This document shows, in pieces, positions 1 to 7,314 of a stretch of 7,314 bases of DNA (its first letter is position 1; the number at the start of each line of letters is the position of its first letter). The notes under the pieces were generated by a model, which saw only the letters and a list, made by a program, of their open reading frames with translations, was not told the DNA's origin and ran no database searches. The DNA is from an uncultured Oscillospiraceae bacterium (GTDB lineage: Bacteria; Bacillota; Clostridia; Oscillospirales; Oscillospiraceae), in contig CAJOFI010000027.1 of NCBI GenBank assembly GCA_905233595.1, forward strand, positions 1 through 7,314, written 5' to 3'. The position numbers and the translations under genes are program-made.

Positions 1-125
1 ACCGGCTGCGCATCCACGGCCGGGTGCAGAGCCGCCGCTACCTCAAGCTCAGCGACGAGGGCAGCACCGAGCGCACCGCCTACGAGGTCAGCGTCCTCGA
101 CGCCGGTTTAGCGCCTGGCGCATAG
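1..125 (+). CDS. Probable single-stranded DNA-binding protein, C-terminal end (partial)
   Basis: Reading from base 3 gives 40 codons and a TAG stop at 123-125; the gene begins outside the window. The peptide includes HGRVQSRRYLKLSDEG followed by RTAYEVSV. This resembles the OB-fold strands of short single-stranded DNA-binding proteins of Clostridia, where a GR-QSR-Y-K stretch leads into a TAYEVSV strand. Such proteins coat single-stranded DNA during replication and repair. The last residues (LDAGLAPGA) are not an acidic DDDIPF-type tail, so if the assignment is right this is a tail-less accessory form. Only 40 residues are visible and the call rests on motif memory. The other two forward frames give no sensible protein. 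An 8-bp inverted repeat (107-114 with 132-139) spans the stop codon but has no T-tract. Confidence 0.5.
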   Translation, partial: RLRIHGRVQSRRYLKLSDEGSTERTAYEVSVLDAGLAPGA

Positions 126-164
126 GATTACGCGCTAAAACGGGCACTAGTTTTGTCGAAGGTC

Positions 165-193
165 TTGACGGTCTGCGGGAAATAGATTATGTT
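165..193 (+). promoter_or_regulatory. Candidate promoter for the 213-758 gene
   Basis: TTGACG at 165-170 and TATGTT at 188-193 are separated by 17 bases. Transcription would start near 200, almost on top of the ribosome site. The leader would be very short, and the upstream ATG at 189 could not be used. The -35 is good and the -10 is mediocre. The gene could instead be read through from the upstream gene. Confidence 0.35.
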
Positions 194-199
194 AACCGC

Positions 200-206
200 A
201 GGAGGT
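200..206 (+). promoter_or_regulatory. Ribosome binding site that fixes the start at 213
   Basis: AGGAGGT lies 6 bases before the ATG at 213. The alternative in-frame ATG at 189 has no comparable site and sits inside the candidate -10 element. Confidence 0.8.
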
Positions 207-212
207 GGTTCC

Positions 213-758
213 ATGAAACGATCACAGGTGCTCGCGCTGCTGCTGGCGGTGCTGGGTCTGCTCGCGTCGAATCTGCGGCTGCAGTACCGCGTGACGGTGA
301 ACGGCGCGGCGCTGCCCGGGACTTACAGCGCCGCCGTCCTGCGCGAGGGCAAGCGGGCAGCCTCGGAGGCGGCGGAGGAGATCCTGCGCTGGGAGGCGAA
401 GCTACCGCAGACGGAGACGCGGGCGCGGCTCTCCTTCCGCCGCGCCGGGAACGACACGCGGGCGCTGACCTCGGCGCTGTTGCAGGGGGTCTCGGGCGTG
501 ACGCGGGCGGACGCGGTCTACGTCAACGGCGTGCGCCTCGGCGTCGTCCCGGACGGGGAGACGCTCTGCGGGCGTCTGCGCGAGGCGATCCGGGAGCGGA
601 TGCCGCTTACTGCGGTCTCCGGCGGCATCAGCGGGCAGCTCGCGCTCAGGCGCGTCTACACCCGCGCCGACAGCAGCGCGTCCTACGAGGAGATGCTGCG
701 CCTCATCACCGGCCTCGCCCCGGTGATCTACCTCGACCAGAGCGGTAAGCTCGCCTGA
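213..758 (+). CDS. Membrane-anchored/secreted protein resembling the N-terminal part of M23-type cell wall peptidases
   Basis: The product has 181 residues. A basic MKR start followed by a hydrophobic run (about residues 5-19) marks a signal peptide or single membrane anchor, so the rest should be outside the membrane. The body has two similar beginnings, RVTVNGAALPG (26-36) and AVYVNGVRLG (101-110), each followed by an Arg/Glu/Ala-rich helix, which suggests a duplicated small domain. This layout is reminiscent of the region ahead of LysM, G5 and M23 domains in Clostridial murein endopeptidases. Here the protein stops at 758 with no HxxxD/HxH zinc motif and no LysM. It may be a stand-alone regulatory or binding module, or the remnant of a longer gene. 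I cannot assign a function. It precedes a strong terminator and converges on the operon from 4250. The start at 213 is set by the AGGAGGT site. Confidence 0.7.
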   Translation: MKRSQVLALLLAVLGLLASNLRLQYRVTVNGAALPGTYSAAVLREGKRAASEAAEEILRWEAKLPQTETRARLSFRRAGNDTRALTSALLQGVSGVTRADAVYVNGVRLGVVPDGETLCGRLREAIRERMPLTAVSGGISGQLALRRVYTRADSSASYEEMLRLITGLAPVIYLDQSGKLA

Positions 759-788
759 TCGGTTTTCAGTTTTTAGTATTGGCATCTG

Positions 789-831
789 AAAAAGCTGCTT
801 TGAAAACCTGCGGTTTTCAAAGCAGCTTTTT
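789..831. terminator. Bidirectional intrinsic terminator
   Basis: A perfect 19-bp inverted repeat (789-807 with 813-831) has a 5-base loop, CTGCG. The stem begins with five A and ends with five T, so each strand gives a stem followed by a U-run. It lies 30 bases after the stop of the + gene and touches the TGA (complement of 831-833) of the - gene. It can therefore end both converging transcripts. Confidence 0.93.
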
Positions 832-1238
832 CACTGGGAAGAGAAGACCCATTTTTTCTGGATCGTGTAGCTTGCGAGGAAGAGCAGCGCGTCCACGCAG
901 ATTTTGATGCCGGTGGAGAGCGCCGGGGCGGAGACGCCGAAGAGGCGGTCGAGCAGCGTCACAAGCCCCGCCGAGCAGAGCATGATCGGCAGCGCAAGGC
1001 AGTAATAGCGCAGCAGCGCCTTCCCGTAGCCGCCCCGGTTTTGAAACACCAGGCGGTTATTCGCGTTGAAGTTAAAAAACGAGGAAACCGCCCGCGCAAG
1101 CGCGGTGCACACGAGATCGGCAAAGCCGCCGAGCCTTGCGGCCAGCAGGGTCTTGAGCAGCCAGAAGAGCCCGTTGTCCACGACCCAGGAGGCCACGGAG
1201 CTGACAGAATACTTCAACAATTGCAGATACTTTCGCAT
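831..1238 (-). CDS. GtrA-family membrane protein
   Basis: The product is 135 residues, the usual GtrA length. Four hydrophobic segments are visible at about 8-30, 36-56, 74-97 and 105-125. Between the second and third lies the characteristic RAVSSFFNFNANNRLVFQN stretch (49-67), and the protein ends in KKWVF, also typical of the family. GtrA-like proteins are small polytopic membrane proteins linked to transfer of undecaprenyl-phosphate-linked sugars across the membrane, or to anchoring a partner glycosyltransferase. The start is 2 bases after the stop of the family 2 glycosyltransferase. No strong ribosome site of its own is visible, so translation is probably coupled. This pairing with a DPM1-like transferase is common for the family. 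It is the last gene of the leftward operon, and its TGA abuts the terminator stem at 789-831. Confidence 0.92.
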   Translation of the reverse strand: MRKYLQLLKYSVSSVASWVVDNGLFWLLKTLLAARLGGFADLVCTALARAVSSFFNFNANNRLVFQNRGGYGKALLRYYCLALPIMLCSAGLVTLLDRLFGVSAPALSTGIKICVDALLFLASYTIQKKWVFSSQ

Positions 1239-1240
1239 GC

Positions 1241-1957
1241 CTATTTGAACTTCGCCTTCATCATGATTTTGAAAATGCGCCAGGAGTCCTTGACCGCGTT
1301 GTAGTGGGAGCTGTAATCCTCCGGGTCGTAGACGGTCTGGATGGGCTGCTCGAGAAAGACGATGCCGCGCTTTTTCATTTGCAGCAGCATATTCGTCTCA
1401 TACTCGAAGCGCTCCCCCTCCATCTCGACGAAGCGGGGCAGGAACTGCCTGGGGATCGCGCGCAGACCGGTCTGCGTGTCGGAGATGGTGATGCCGTAGA
1501 AGAGCTTGAACATACGGTTGGTGGTCTTGTTCCCCGCGACGCTGCGCGGCGGGACGCCGGGCTGGTCAAAGTCCCGGCAGCCGAGCACCACCTTGTCCCC
1601 CGCCTCGAGCATGCGCTCGGCGCAGGCCACAATGTCCGGCAGCAGGTGCTGGCCGTCGCCGTCGATGGTGATGACGCCCGCAAGCTCAGGCGCATGGCGC
1701 ATGACGTGGGTGAAGGCGGTCTTGAGCGCGCGCCCCTTGCCCTTGTTGACGCCGTGGTGCAGCACCGTGCACTGGCTGTGCCGCGCCGCCTGCTCAAAAA
1801 ACTTCTGGTGCGCCTCGTCGCTTCCGTCGTCCACGATGACGATGTGCTCAAAGCCGTCGGCGATGAGCCCGTCCACTACGGCGGAAAATTTCTGATCCGG
1901 GTTCAGAGAGGGCAGCACCACCGCCACAGTCTCCCGGCAGGATCGCTTTTTCTCCAT
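1241..1957 (-). CDS. Family 2 glycosyltransferase, polyprenyl-phosphate sugar transferase type (DPM1-like)
   Basis: The product has 238 residues and a single GT-A domain. Motifs in order are VVLPSLNP (13-20, nucleotide-binding strand), VDDGSD (42-47), NKGKG (71-75), the metal-binding DGDGQH (99-104), SDTQTGLRA (159-167) and ERFEYE (182-187, catalytic region). This set matches bacterial dolichyl-phosphate-mannose-synthase-like enzymes, which move a sugar from a nucleotide donor to a lipid phosphate on the inner membrane face. Unlike GtrB, it has no C-terminal membrane helices, so membrane contact may depend on the GtrA protein encoded directly downstream or on the basic tail KIMMKAKFK. GGAG lies 8 bases before the ATG, inside the end of the preceding gene, whose stop is 2 bases upstream. 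The sugar and final acceptor cannot be read from the sequence. The fold and class are secure; the exact substrate is not. Confidence 0.93.
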   Translation of the reverse strand: MEKKRSCRETVAVVLPSLNPDQKFSAVVDGLIADGFEHIVIVDDGSDEAHQKFFEQAARHSQCTVLHHGVNKGKGRALKTAFTHVMRHAPELAGVITIDGDGQHLLPDIVACAERMLEAGDKVVLGCRDFDQPGVPPRSVAGNKTTNRMFKLFYGITISDTQTGLRAIPRQFLPRFVEMEGERFEYETNMLLQMKKRGIVFLEQPIQTVYDPEDYSSHYNAVKDSWRIFKIMMKAKFK

Positions 1958-1959
1958 GC

Positions 1960-3099
1960 TCAGCGCTCCGTTCTCGCGTTCTCCACCGTGACGGCGAGAA
2001 TACTGTCCCCGAAGTCCTGCGCGACGATGGTCAGACCGTCAAACTCGTGCAGCATGCCGTTGTCGCCCTTGTTGGGATAGACGACCGTGGTCTCGGTGGT
2101 AACGTCCAGAATGTAGACGCCGCCGCCGACGTTGATGGCGCTGTTGAGCGTCGCCCCGTTGAACTCATAGTTCTTGGTGTGCGCCCAGCCGTAACCGTCC
2201 TCCGCCATTTTAAGGCGCTGCTCCAGATCGCTGCCCGGGATCAGATAGGGCTTGAGCCGCCCGATGGCGGTGTTGAACTCGCCGGTGGCCGCGCTGAAAT
2301 GCTTGTACTCGTCGGAGAAGCCGATGGCGAAGGCCTCCAGCCGCGCCCAGGTTTCGGGGTCGGGCTGCTTGATATACTGCATATCGTCCTTCGTCTCGTC
2401 GTAGACGAAGACGTTGCCGTCCTCATCGTAGATGACCGGCTCGAGCGCGCCGAAGAGGTTCTCCACCTCGTAGGTGACCTTGGTGGGCAGCCCCTCATAC
2501 TTGCTGTAATAGGGCTTGAGCACGTCAAACTCGATGCCGCGCTGCACGATGTACTCCTCCCCGACGGGGATATCGTTGATGCGCACGGTGTAGGTCTCGG
2601 GCGCGGTGACCTTGAGGGAGGTATAAAAGCCCGTCACGTAGAACTCATTGCTCTTGACGATCCAGGGGATCTGATTGTCGGGCACGGTGCCGCGCTTGCT
2701 CTCGTCGCGCACGACGACAGCCTTGCCCACGAGGTTCTTGCCGCAGATCAGGTCATATTCTACGAAGCCCGATTCGTTGGTGCTGCCGGGGCGGCGGCGA
2801 TAGCTCCAGTCGCCCTGGAGCATCTCCTGCACGATCTGCACGCACTCCTCGTTGCTCTGGAACTCATGGGGCAGCGCGGCCACAGTCTGGGCGATGCCCT
2901 GGTCGAAGACGTTGGCCTTGAGCTGCTCGATATAGACGTCCATGATGCCCTCCGGCTCGACCGGGTCGATCGTCTTGGCGTATTCCCACAGGCGGGAGAG
3001 GCCGAAGACGATCACCGTCCCGAGCACGAGGATATAGACGAGCAGGAACGCGGCGTAAACGCCGGCGCCGTGGGTATTTTTCTTCTTTTTTCTCGCCAT
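1960..3099 (-). CDS. Unrecognised single-pass membrane protein with large extracytoplasmic domain
   Basis: The product has 379 residues. It begins with a very basic stretch (MARKKKK), followed by one hydrophobic segment at about 14-34 and then an acidic, soluble domain of about 340 residues. This gives a type II topology, with the N-terminus inside and the bulk outside. The domain has no cysteine-rich motif, glycosidase signature or P-loop that I recognise. Alternating Val/Tyr/Thr stretches (for example VTAPETYTVRINDIPVG) suggest beta-sheet architecture, perhaps NTF2-like or Ig-like modules. A well-spaced GGAGG lies 9 bases before the ATG, directly after the stop of the phosphodiester glycosidase gene, and the glycosyltransferase starts 2 bases after its own stop. 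By context it should act with those enzymes at the cell surface, perhaps as a scaffold or substrate-binding partner. The gene is clearly real; its function is unknown. Confidence 0.88.
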   Translation of the reverse strand: MARKKKKNTHGAGVYAAFLLVYILVLGTVIVFGLSRLWEYAKTIDPVEPEGIMDVYIEQLKANVFDQGIAQTVAALPHEFQSNEECVQIVQEMLQGDWSYRRRPGSTNESGFVEYDLICGKNLVGKAVVVRDESKRGTVPDNQIPWIVKSNEFYVTGFYTSLKVTAPETYTVRINDIPVGEEYIVQRGIEFDVLKPYYSKYEGLPTKVTYEVENLFGALEPVIYDEDGNVFVYDETKDDMQYIKQPDPETWARLEAFAIGFSDEYKHFSAATGEFNTAIGRLKPYLIPGSDLEQRLKMAEDGYGWAHTKNYEFNGATLNSAINVGGGVYILDVTTETTVVYPNKGDNGMLHEFDGLTIVAQDFGDSILAVTVENARTER

Positions 3100-3113
3100 T
3101 TCGTCACGCCTCC

Positions 3114-4250
3114 TCAGGAATTGACATGCTCAGCGTCGCTCTCCAGCGCGCGGATCAAAAAGGCGTCCGGGAGCTGGCGGGCCACGCCGTTGGCGGAGGA
3201 GCTGCTGTTGAGGTACTCGCCGTAGCAGTACACGCTGGAAGAGGAGCCGCCGTCGAGGTTGCAGGCGTTGATCGCGCCGTAATCGGCCATGATGCGGGCA
3301 AGGTCGGTATAGGTCGCGCCGATGCTGTGCACCTGGCGGCCGTCGATGACCAGCATCAGGATCGCGCCGTCCGCCCGCTGGCCGATGGCGGTGCGGGGAT
3401 TGACGCCGCTGGGGATCTTGGCGGAATCGGTGACGTTGCCGTTGATGATGAGCACGGGGCCGAAGCTGACGCCGTCGGTGATGTTCGTGTTGAGCGCGTC
3501 CTGTAGCGTGTAGTAGCCGACGTGGAGCCTGCCCTCTCTGTCGATCCCGACGAAGGCGTCCGCGCCGTAGCCGGAGTTGATGACCTGGCCGCCCAGGATC
3601 GTGAGGCCGTCGGGCGTATCGCCGCTGCCGCCGCCGTTGACATCCACATAGGCGCCGCCGTTGATGCCGCCGACCGCCCCGTACTGCTTGCACATCTGCT
3701 CAAGCGTGAGGCCGGAGCCGCTGCCCACCGCCGCGCCGACAAAGACGCGCATCGGGTCGCGCACGATGATCATGTGCCCGACGTAGCCGGTGCCGCGGAT
3801 ATCCTCGATGATGATGCCGTCGCCGTCCTCGTCGATGAGGCCGTAGGCGTCGGGAACCGGCCCCTCGCTCTCGTCCACGGTCTCCTCCGCGCTTGCAAGG
3901 CTGATGAGGGAGGCGTCGAACTCCTCCTCCACGTGCTGGTTGCGCGTGGCCTTGATGGCGTTTGCCTCCTCCTCGGTGAGGAAGATGTTGGGCACCCAGG
4001 TAAAGCGCCGCGTCTCAAACATAGTCATGGCGAAGGTATTGCGCATCGTCTCGGAAGGCCCTCTGAGCAGCACGTACTCCAGCCCCAGCCCGCCGAGACC
4101 GGCCATGATGCCCGTCGCGACCAAAAAGCCGAAGATGCGGTTGAGAATGCGGACTCTCGCCTTGCGCTTCGCCTTTCTGCGGCGGCGCTCGCGGAGCTTC
4201 TCCTCCATCTCCGGGTTCAGCTCATCCAGATCAAACTCGTTATTCTTCAT
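3114..4250 (-). CDS. Membrane-anchored phosphodiester glycosidase (NAGPA domain)
   Basis: The product has 378 residues from the ATG at 4250, which is preceded by AAAGAGGA. A further in-frame ATG at 4355 lies upstream of the predicted promoter and would add unrelated residues, so I rejected it. Features in order: an acidic start; a very basic stretch (about 18-34); one membrane helix (about 39-62); a Glu/Asp-rich linker with a DEDGDG loop (140-145); and a NAGPA/DUF2233 domain (about 155-368). Family marks are GGINGGAY (194-201), NPRTAIGQ (284-291) and NLDGGSSSS (331-339). In mammals this domain removes GlcNAc from mannose-6-phosphate diesters. Bacterial members are thought to cut sugar-phosphodiester bonds in surface polymers or are annotated in exopolysaccharide loci. 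The catalytic domain should be extracytoplasmic. It is the first gene of the leftward four-gene operon. The substrate is unknown. Confidence 0.9.
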   Translation of the reverse strand: MKNNEFDLDELNPEMEEKLRERRRRKAKRKARVRILNRIFGFLVATGIMAGLGGLGLEYVLLRGPSETMRNTFAMTMFETRRFTWVPNIFLTEEEANAIKATRNQHVEEEFDASLISLASAEETVDESEGPVPDAYGLIDEDGDGIIIEDIRGTGYVGHMIIVRDPMRVFVGAAVGSGSGLTLEQMCKQYGAVGGINGGAYVDVNGGGSGDTPDGLTILGGQVINSGYGADAFVGIDREGRLHVGYYTLQDALNTNITDGVSFGPVLIINGNVTDSAKIPSGVNPRTAIGQRADGAILMLVIDGRQVHSIGATYTDLARIMADYGAINACNLDGGSSSSVYCYGEYLNSSSSANGVARQLPDAFLIRALESDAEHVNS

Positions 4251-4295
4251 GTACAGATCCTCTTTATACTGTATAGCACTGAAATATACAGGGGG

Positions 4296-4324
4296 ATTGT
4301 AACATAGTGTTAGCAGCTTTGCAA
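4296..4324 (-). promoter_or_regulatory. Promoter of the leftward envelope operon
   Basis: On the minus strand, TTGCAA (4319-4324) and TACAAT (4296-4301) are separated by 17 bases, with a TG one base ahead of the -10 (extended -10). Transcription should start near 4290, giving a leader of about 40 nt before the ATG at 4250. Confidence 0.7.
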
Positions 4325-4399
4325 GACTTTTGTCAGAATTTAATAGTTCCGACAAAAAACAGCCCCGACAGCGCAGCCCGGACGCGCCGCAATCTGTCG

Positions 4400-4428
4400 T
4401 TGCTTGCGGCGCTTTGCTGTGCTATGAT
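4400..4428 (+). promoter_or_regulatory. Promoter of the kinase-like gene
   Basis: TTGCTT (4400-4405) and TATGAT (4423-4428) are spaced by 17 bases. TGC directly before the -10 gives an extended -10. Transcription should start near 4435, about 28 nt before the ATG at 4463. It is divergent from the operon promoter at 4296-4324, leaving about 75 bases between the two -35 elements. Confidence 0.72.
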
Positions 4429-4450
4429 GATCCCAACAAATCGGAGAATG

Positions 4451-4457
4451 GGGAGGT
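4451..4457 (+). promoter_or_regulatory. Ribosome binding site that fixes the start at 4463
   Basis: GGGAGGT lies 5 bases before the ATG at 4463. The longer in-frame reading from 4307 would begin upstream of the promoter and adds residues unlike the family. Confidence 0.75.
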
Positions 4458-4462
4458 ATCCT

Positions 4463-5014
4463 ATGAAACTCTTATTTATCATCGGGGATGCTGCTGTCGG
4501 AAAAATGACCGTTGGTCAGGAGCTGATGAAGATAACGGAATTAAGGCTCTTTCACAATCACATGACCATCGAACCCGTGATAGAGATTTTCGGCAGATAC
4601 GACGGTAAGACGATCTCAGAAATACGAGACGTTGTTTTCAAGAATTACGCAGCTTCCGAAAACTATGGAATGATTTTTACATTGATGATGGATTTTGATA
4701 TGCCCTCAGAATGGGAGTATCTTGAACACGTCAAGGGTATATTTGAACCGTATGGAACAGACTTCTATTACGTTGAACTGATTGCTCCGCAAGAGATCAG
4801 GCTAAAAAGAAACCGTTCAGAAAACAGGCTGAAAAACAAGGCGTCTAAAAGAGATATAGAGACTTCAAATCAGCGTTTAATCCATGATGACGAACAGCAC
4901 AGATGCGTCAGTTATGAAGGCGAGTTTGCTTTTGACAACTATCTCAGAATCGATAATTCTGATAAAGAGCCTGACGAAGTGGCAAGAATGATTCAGGAAA
5001 CCTTTCAGCTATAA
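4463..5014 (+). CDS. P-loop (AAA/shikimate-kinase-like) NTPase or kinase
   Basis: The product has 183 residues. Residues 1-20 form a beta strand and Walker A loop, FIIGDAAVGKMTVGQEL, with Met in the position often held by Ser/Thr (GKMT). A conserved-looking FHNHMTIEP (30-38) follows, then a long helical region, and KRNRSENRLKNKASKR (115-130), an Arg/Lys-rich lid typical of small-molecule kinases. The size and fold suit a nucleoside, shikimate or antibiotic kinase-like P-loop protein. Similar small proteins are common and mostly annotated only as AAA family ATPases; the substrate is unknown. Its base composition is much lower in GC (about 40% by eye) and its codon use is more AT-rich than the neighbours. 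It has its own promoter and terminator, and a transposase relic follows it. These points favour horizontal acquisition. Confidence 0.85.
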   Translation: MKLLFIIGDAAVGKMTVGQELMKITELRLFHNHMTIEPVIEIFGRYDGKTISEIRDVVFKNYAASENYGMIFTLMMDFDMPSEWEYLEHVKGIFEPYGTDFYYVELIAPQEIRLKRNRSENRLKNKASKRDIETSNQRLIHDDEQHRCVSYEGEFAFDNYLRIDNSDKEPDEVARMIQETFQL

Positions 5015-5041
5015 GGATCGATTTGTCGAGTTATCAAACCA

Positions 5042-5072
5042 AGGGCGAGGCGATGACCTTGCCCTCTTCTTT
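5042..5072 (+). terminator. Candidate terminator of the kinase-like gene
   Basis: AGGGCGAGG (5042-5050) can pair with CCTTGCCCT (5057-5065) as a 9-bp stem with one G-U pair and a 6-base loop. It is followed by the T-rich CTCTTCTTT (5064-5072, overlapping the stem end). It lies 28 bases after the TAA. The T-tract is interrupted by C, so strength is uncertain. Confidence 0.5.
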
Positions 5073-5378
5073 GACAAATACGGTATTATGCCGAATCACA
5101 TCCACCTGTTGCCGCAGATCGAGGAGGAGCGGGCGATTCGTGAATCGCCCCTACAGGAACCGGGAAAGTGATCGCTGCTCGATAAAATGATCATAAAAAT
5201 GAACAGCAGCAAACAAATCCATAGTCTATATCCAGATTTGGAAATATGGCAGCGCTCCTATCACGACCACATTATCCGCAATGAAACGGACTACCGCATG
5301 ATCTGGGAGTACATCGACACGAACCCGGTCAAATGGGCGTTGGATCGGTATTTCATGCGCCCGGAACGCATAGGATGA
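5073..5378 (+). pseudogene. Decayed REP-associated tyrosine transposase (RAYT, Y1/HUH family)
   Basis: One frame runs from 5073 through a TGA at 5169-5171 to a TGA at 5376-5378. Before the internal stop it reads DKYGIMPNHIHLLPQI, which holds the HxH metal motif (His codons 5097 and 5103) of HUH single-strand transposases. After the stop it reads KMNSSKQIH, then IWQRSYHDHIIRNE with a candidate catalytic Tyr (codon 5259-5261), then IWEYIDTNPVKWALDRYF, the usual C-terminal signature. About 80-100 N-terminal residues expected for the family are absent, because the kinase-like gene ends just upstream. The remnant is therefore 5'-truncated and interrupted by a stop, though the two catalytic motifs remain in one frame. 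No start or ribosome site is visible for the first part; the ATG at 5187 would give only a 63-residue fragment. Intact relatives act on REP palindromes, and one such palindrome lies inside this frame. Confidence 0.85.
5131..5154 (-). repeat. REP-like palindrome with GTAG foot
   Basis: Positions 5131-5150 form a perfect inverted repeat: GGGCGATTC, two-base centre GT, GAATCGCCC. On the minus strand it is preceded directly by GTAG (complement of 5151-5154). A GTAG tetranucleotide 5' of a short hairpin is the known hallmark of REP sequences recognised by RAYT transposases. It is translated in the relic as RAIRESP, between the HxH and Tyr motifs. I found only one copy in this window. Confidence 0.7.
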
Positions 5379-5400
5379 TGCCTGTGCGAACAATTTACGA

Positions 5401-5433
5401 AAAGAAAAACTCCCCGGATGAAGATCCGGGGAG
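5401..5433 (-). terminator. Intrinsic terminator of gap
   Basis: A perfect 10-bp GC-rich stem (5410-5419 with 5424-5433) has a GAAG loop. On the minus strand it is followed by TTTTTCTTT (complement of 5401-5409). It lies 22 bases after the gap stop codon. Confidence 0.92.
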
Positions 5434-5455
5434 CTTCTTGTTGGCTTGTAACGAC

Positions 5456-7314
<1,859 letters not shown>

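Noticed and set aside
107..139. 8-bp inverted repeat TTTAGCGC/GCGCTAAA as a terminator of the first gene
   Set aside because: The loop is 17 bases and no T-tract follows. It is at most a weak structure.
1304..2080. Plus-strand open frame opposite the glycosyltransferase
   Set aside because: It is an antisense shadow; the minus strand carries all the GT2 motifs.
2047..3225. Long + strand open frame (392 residues) opposite the membrane-protein gene
   Set aside because: It has low-complexity Asp/Val/Leu/Ala content typical of an antisense shadow. It crosses two well-supported minus-strand genes.
4251..4355. N-terminal extension of the phosphodiester glycosidase
   Set aside because: It starts upstream of the predicted promoter, is AT-rich, and lacks a ribosome site. 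AAAGAGGA supports the ATG at 4250.
4307..4462. N-terminal extension of the kinase-like protein
   Set aside because: It would start before the promoter at 4400-4428. The P-loop strand is normally at the very N-terminus, as with the start at 4463.

Overview
The window looks like a chromosome segment of a high-GC, Gram-positive Clostridia-type bacterium; Oscillospiraceae or Ruminococcaceae relatives are my best guess. The evidence is strong GGAGG-type ribosome sites, intrinsic terminators, a Firmicute-style single-stranded DNA-binding protein tail, and a RAYT transposase relic of the type seen in gut Clostridia. This assignment is inference, because there is no rRNA or other marker gene.

Layout. 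Positions 1-125 hold the end of a probable single-stranded DNA-binding protein gene (+). Positions 213-758 encode a small membrane-anchored or secreted protein (+) that resembles the front part of Clostridial M23-type cell wall peptidases but has no peptidase domain. A perfect 19-bp hairpin at 789-831 terminates this gene and the converging operon. That operon runs leftward from a promoter at 4296-4324 and has four closely packed genes: a membrane-anchored phosphodiester glycosidase (NAGPA domain), an unrecognised single-pass membrane protein, a family 2 (polyprenyl-phosphate type) glycosyltransferase, and a GtrA-family membrane protein. Gaps of 2 to 14 nt suggest translational coupling. Together they probably build, flip or trim a sugar on a surface glycopolymer.

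An AT-richer island follows. It starts with a P-loop kinase-like gene (4463-5014, +) that has its own near-consensus promoter and a candidate terminator. Next is a decayed REP-associated tyrosine transposase (5073-5378, +). The relic carries a GTAG-footed REP-like palindrome inside its reading frame, and a TGA interrupts it.

The right part holds a glyceraldehyde-3-phosphate dehydrogenase gene (5456-6484, -) with its own terminator and promoter. Its usual NAD-selecting Asn-Asp pair is replaced by Ser-Ala. Divergent from it, across a 352-bp intergenic region with back-to-back promoters and a hairpin-rich leader, is the start of a PAS/histidine-kinase-like gene (6837 to the window end, +). It seems to lack the phospho-accepting histidine.

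I see no tRNA, rRNA, CRISPR array or complete insertion sequence. The best candidates for something undescribed are the four-gene envelope operon with its unknown membrane protein, the REP-inside-RAYT arrangement, and the degenerate kinase next to gap.
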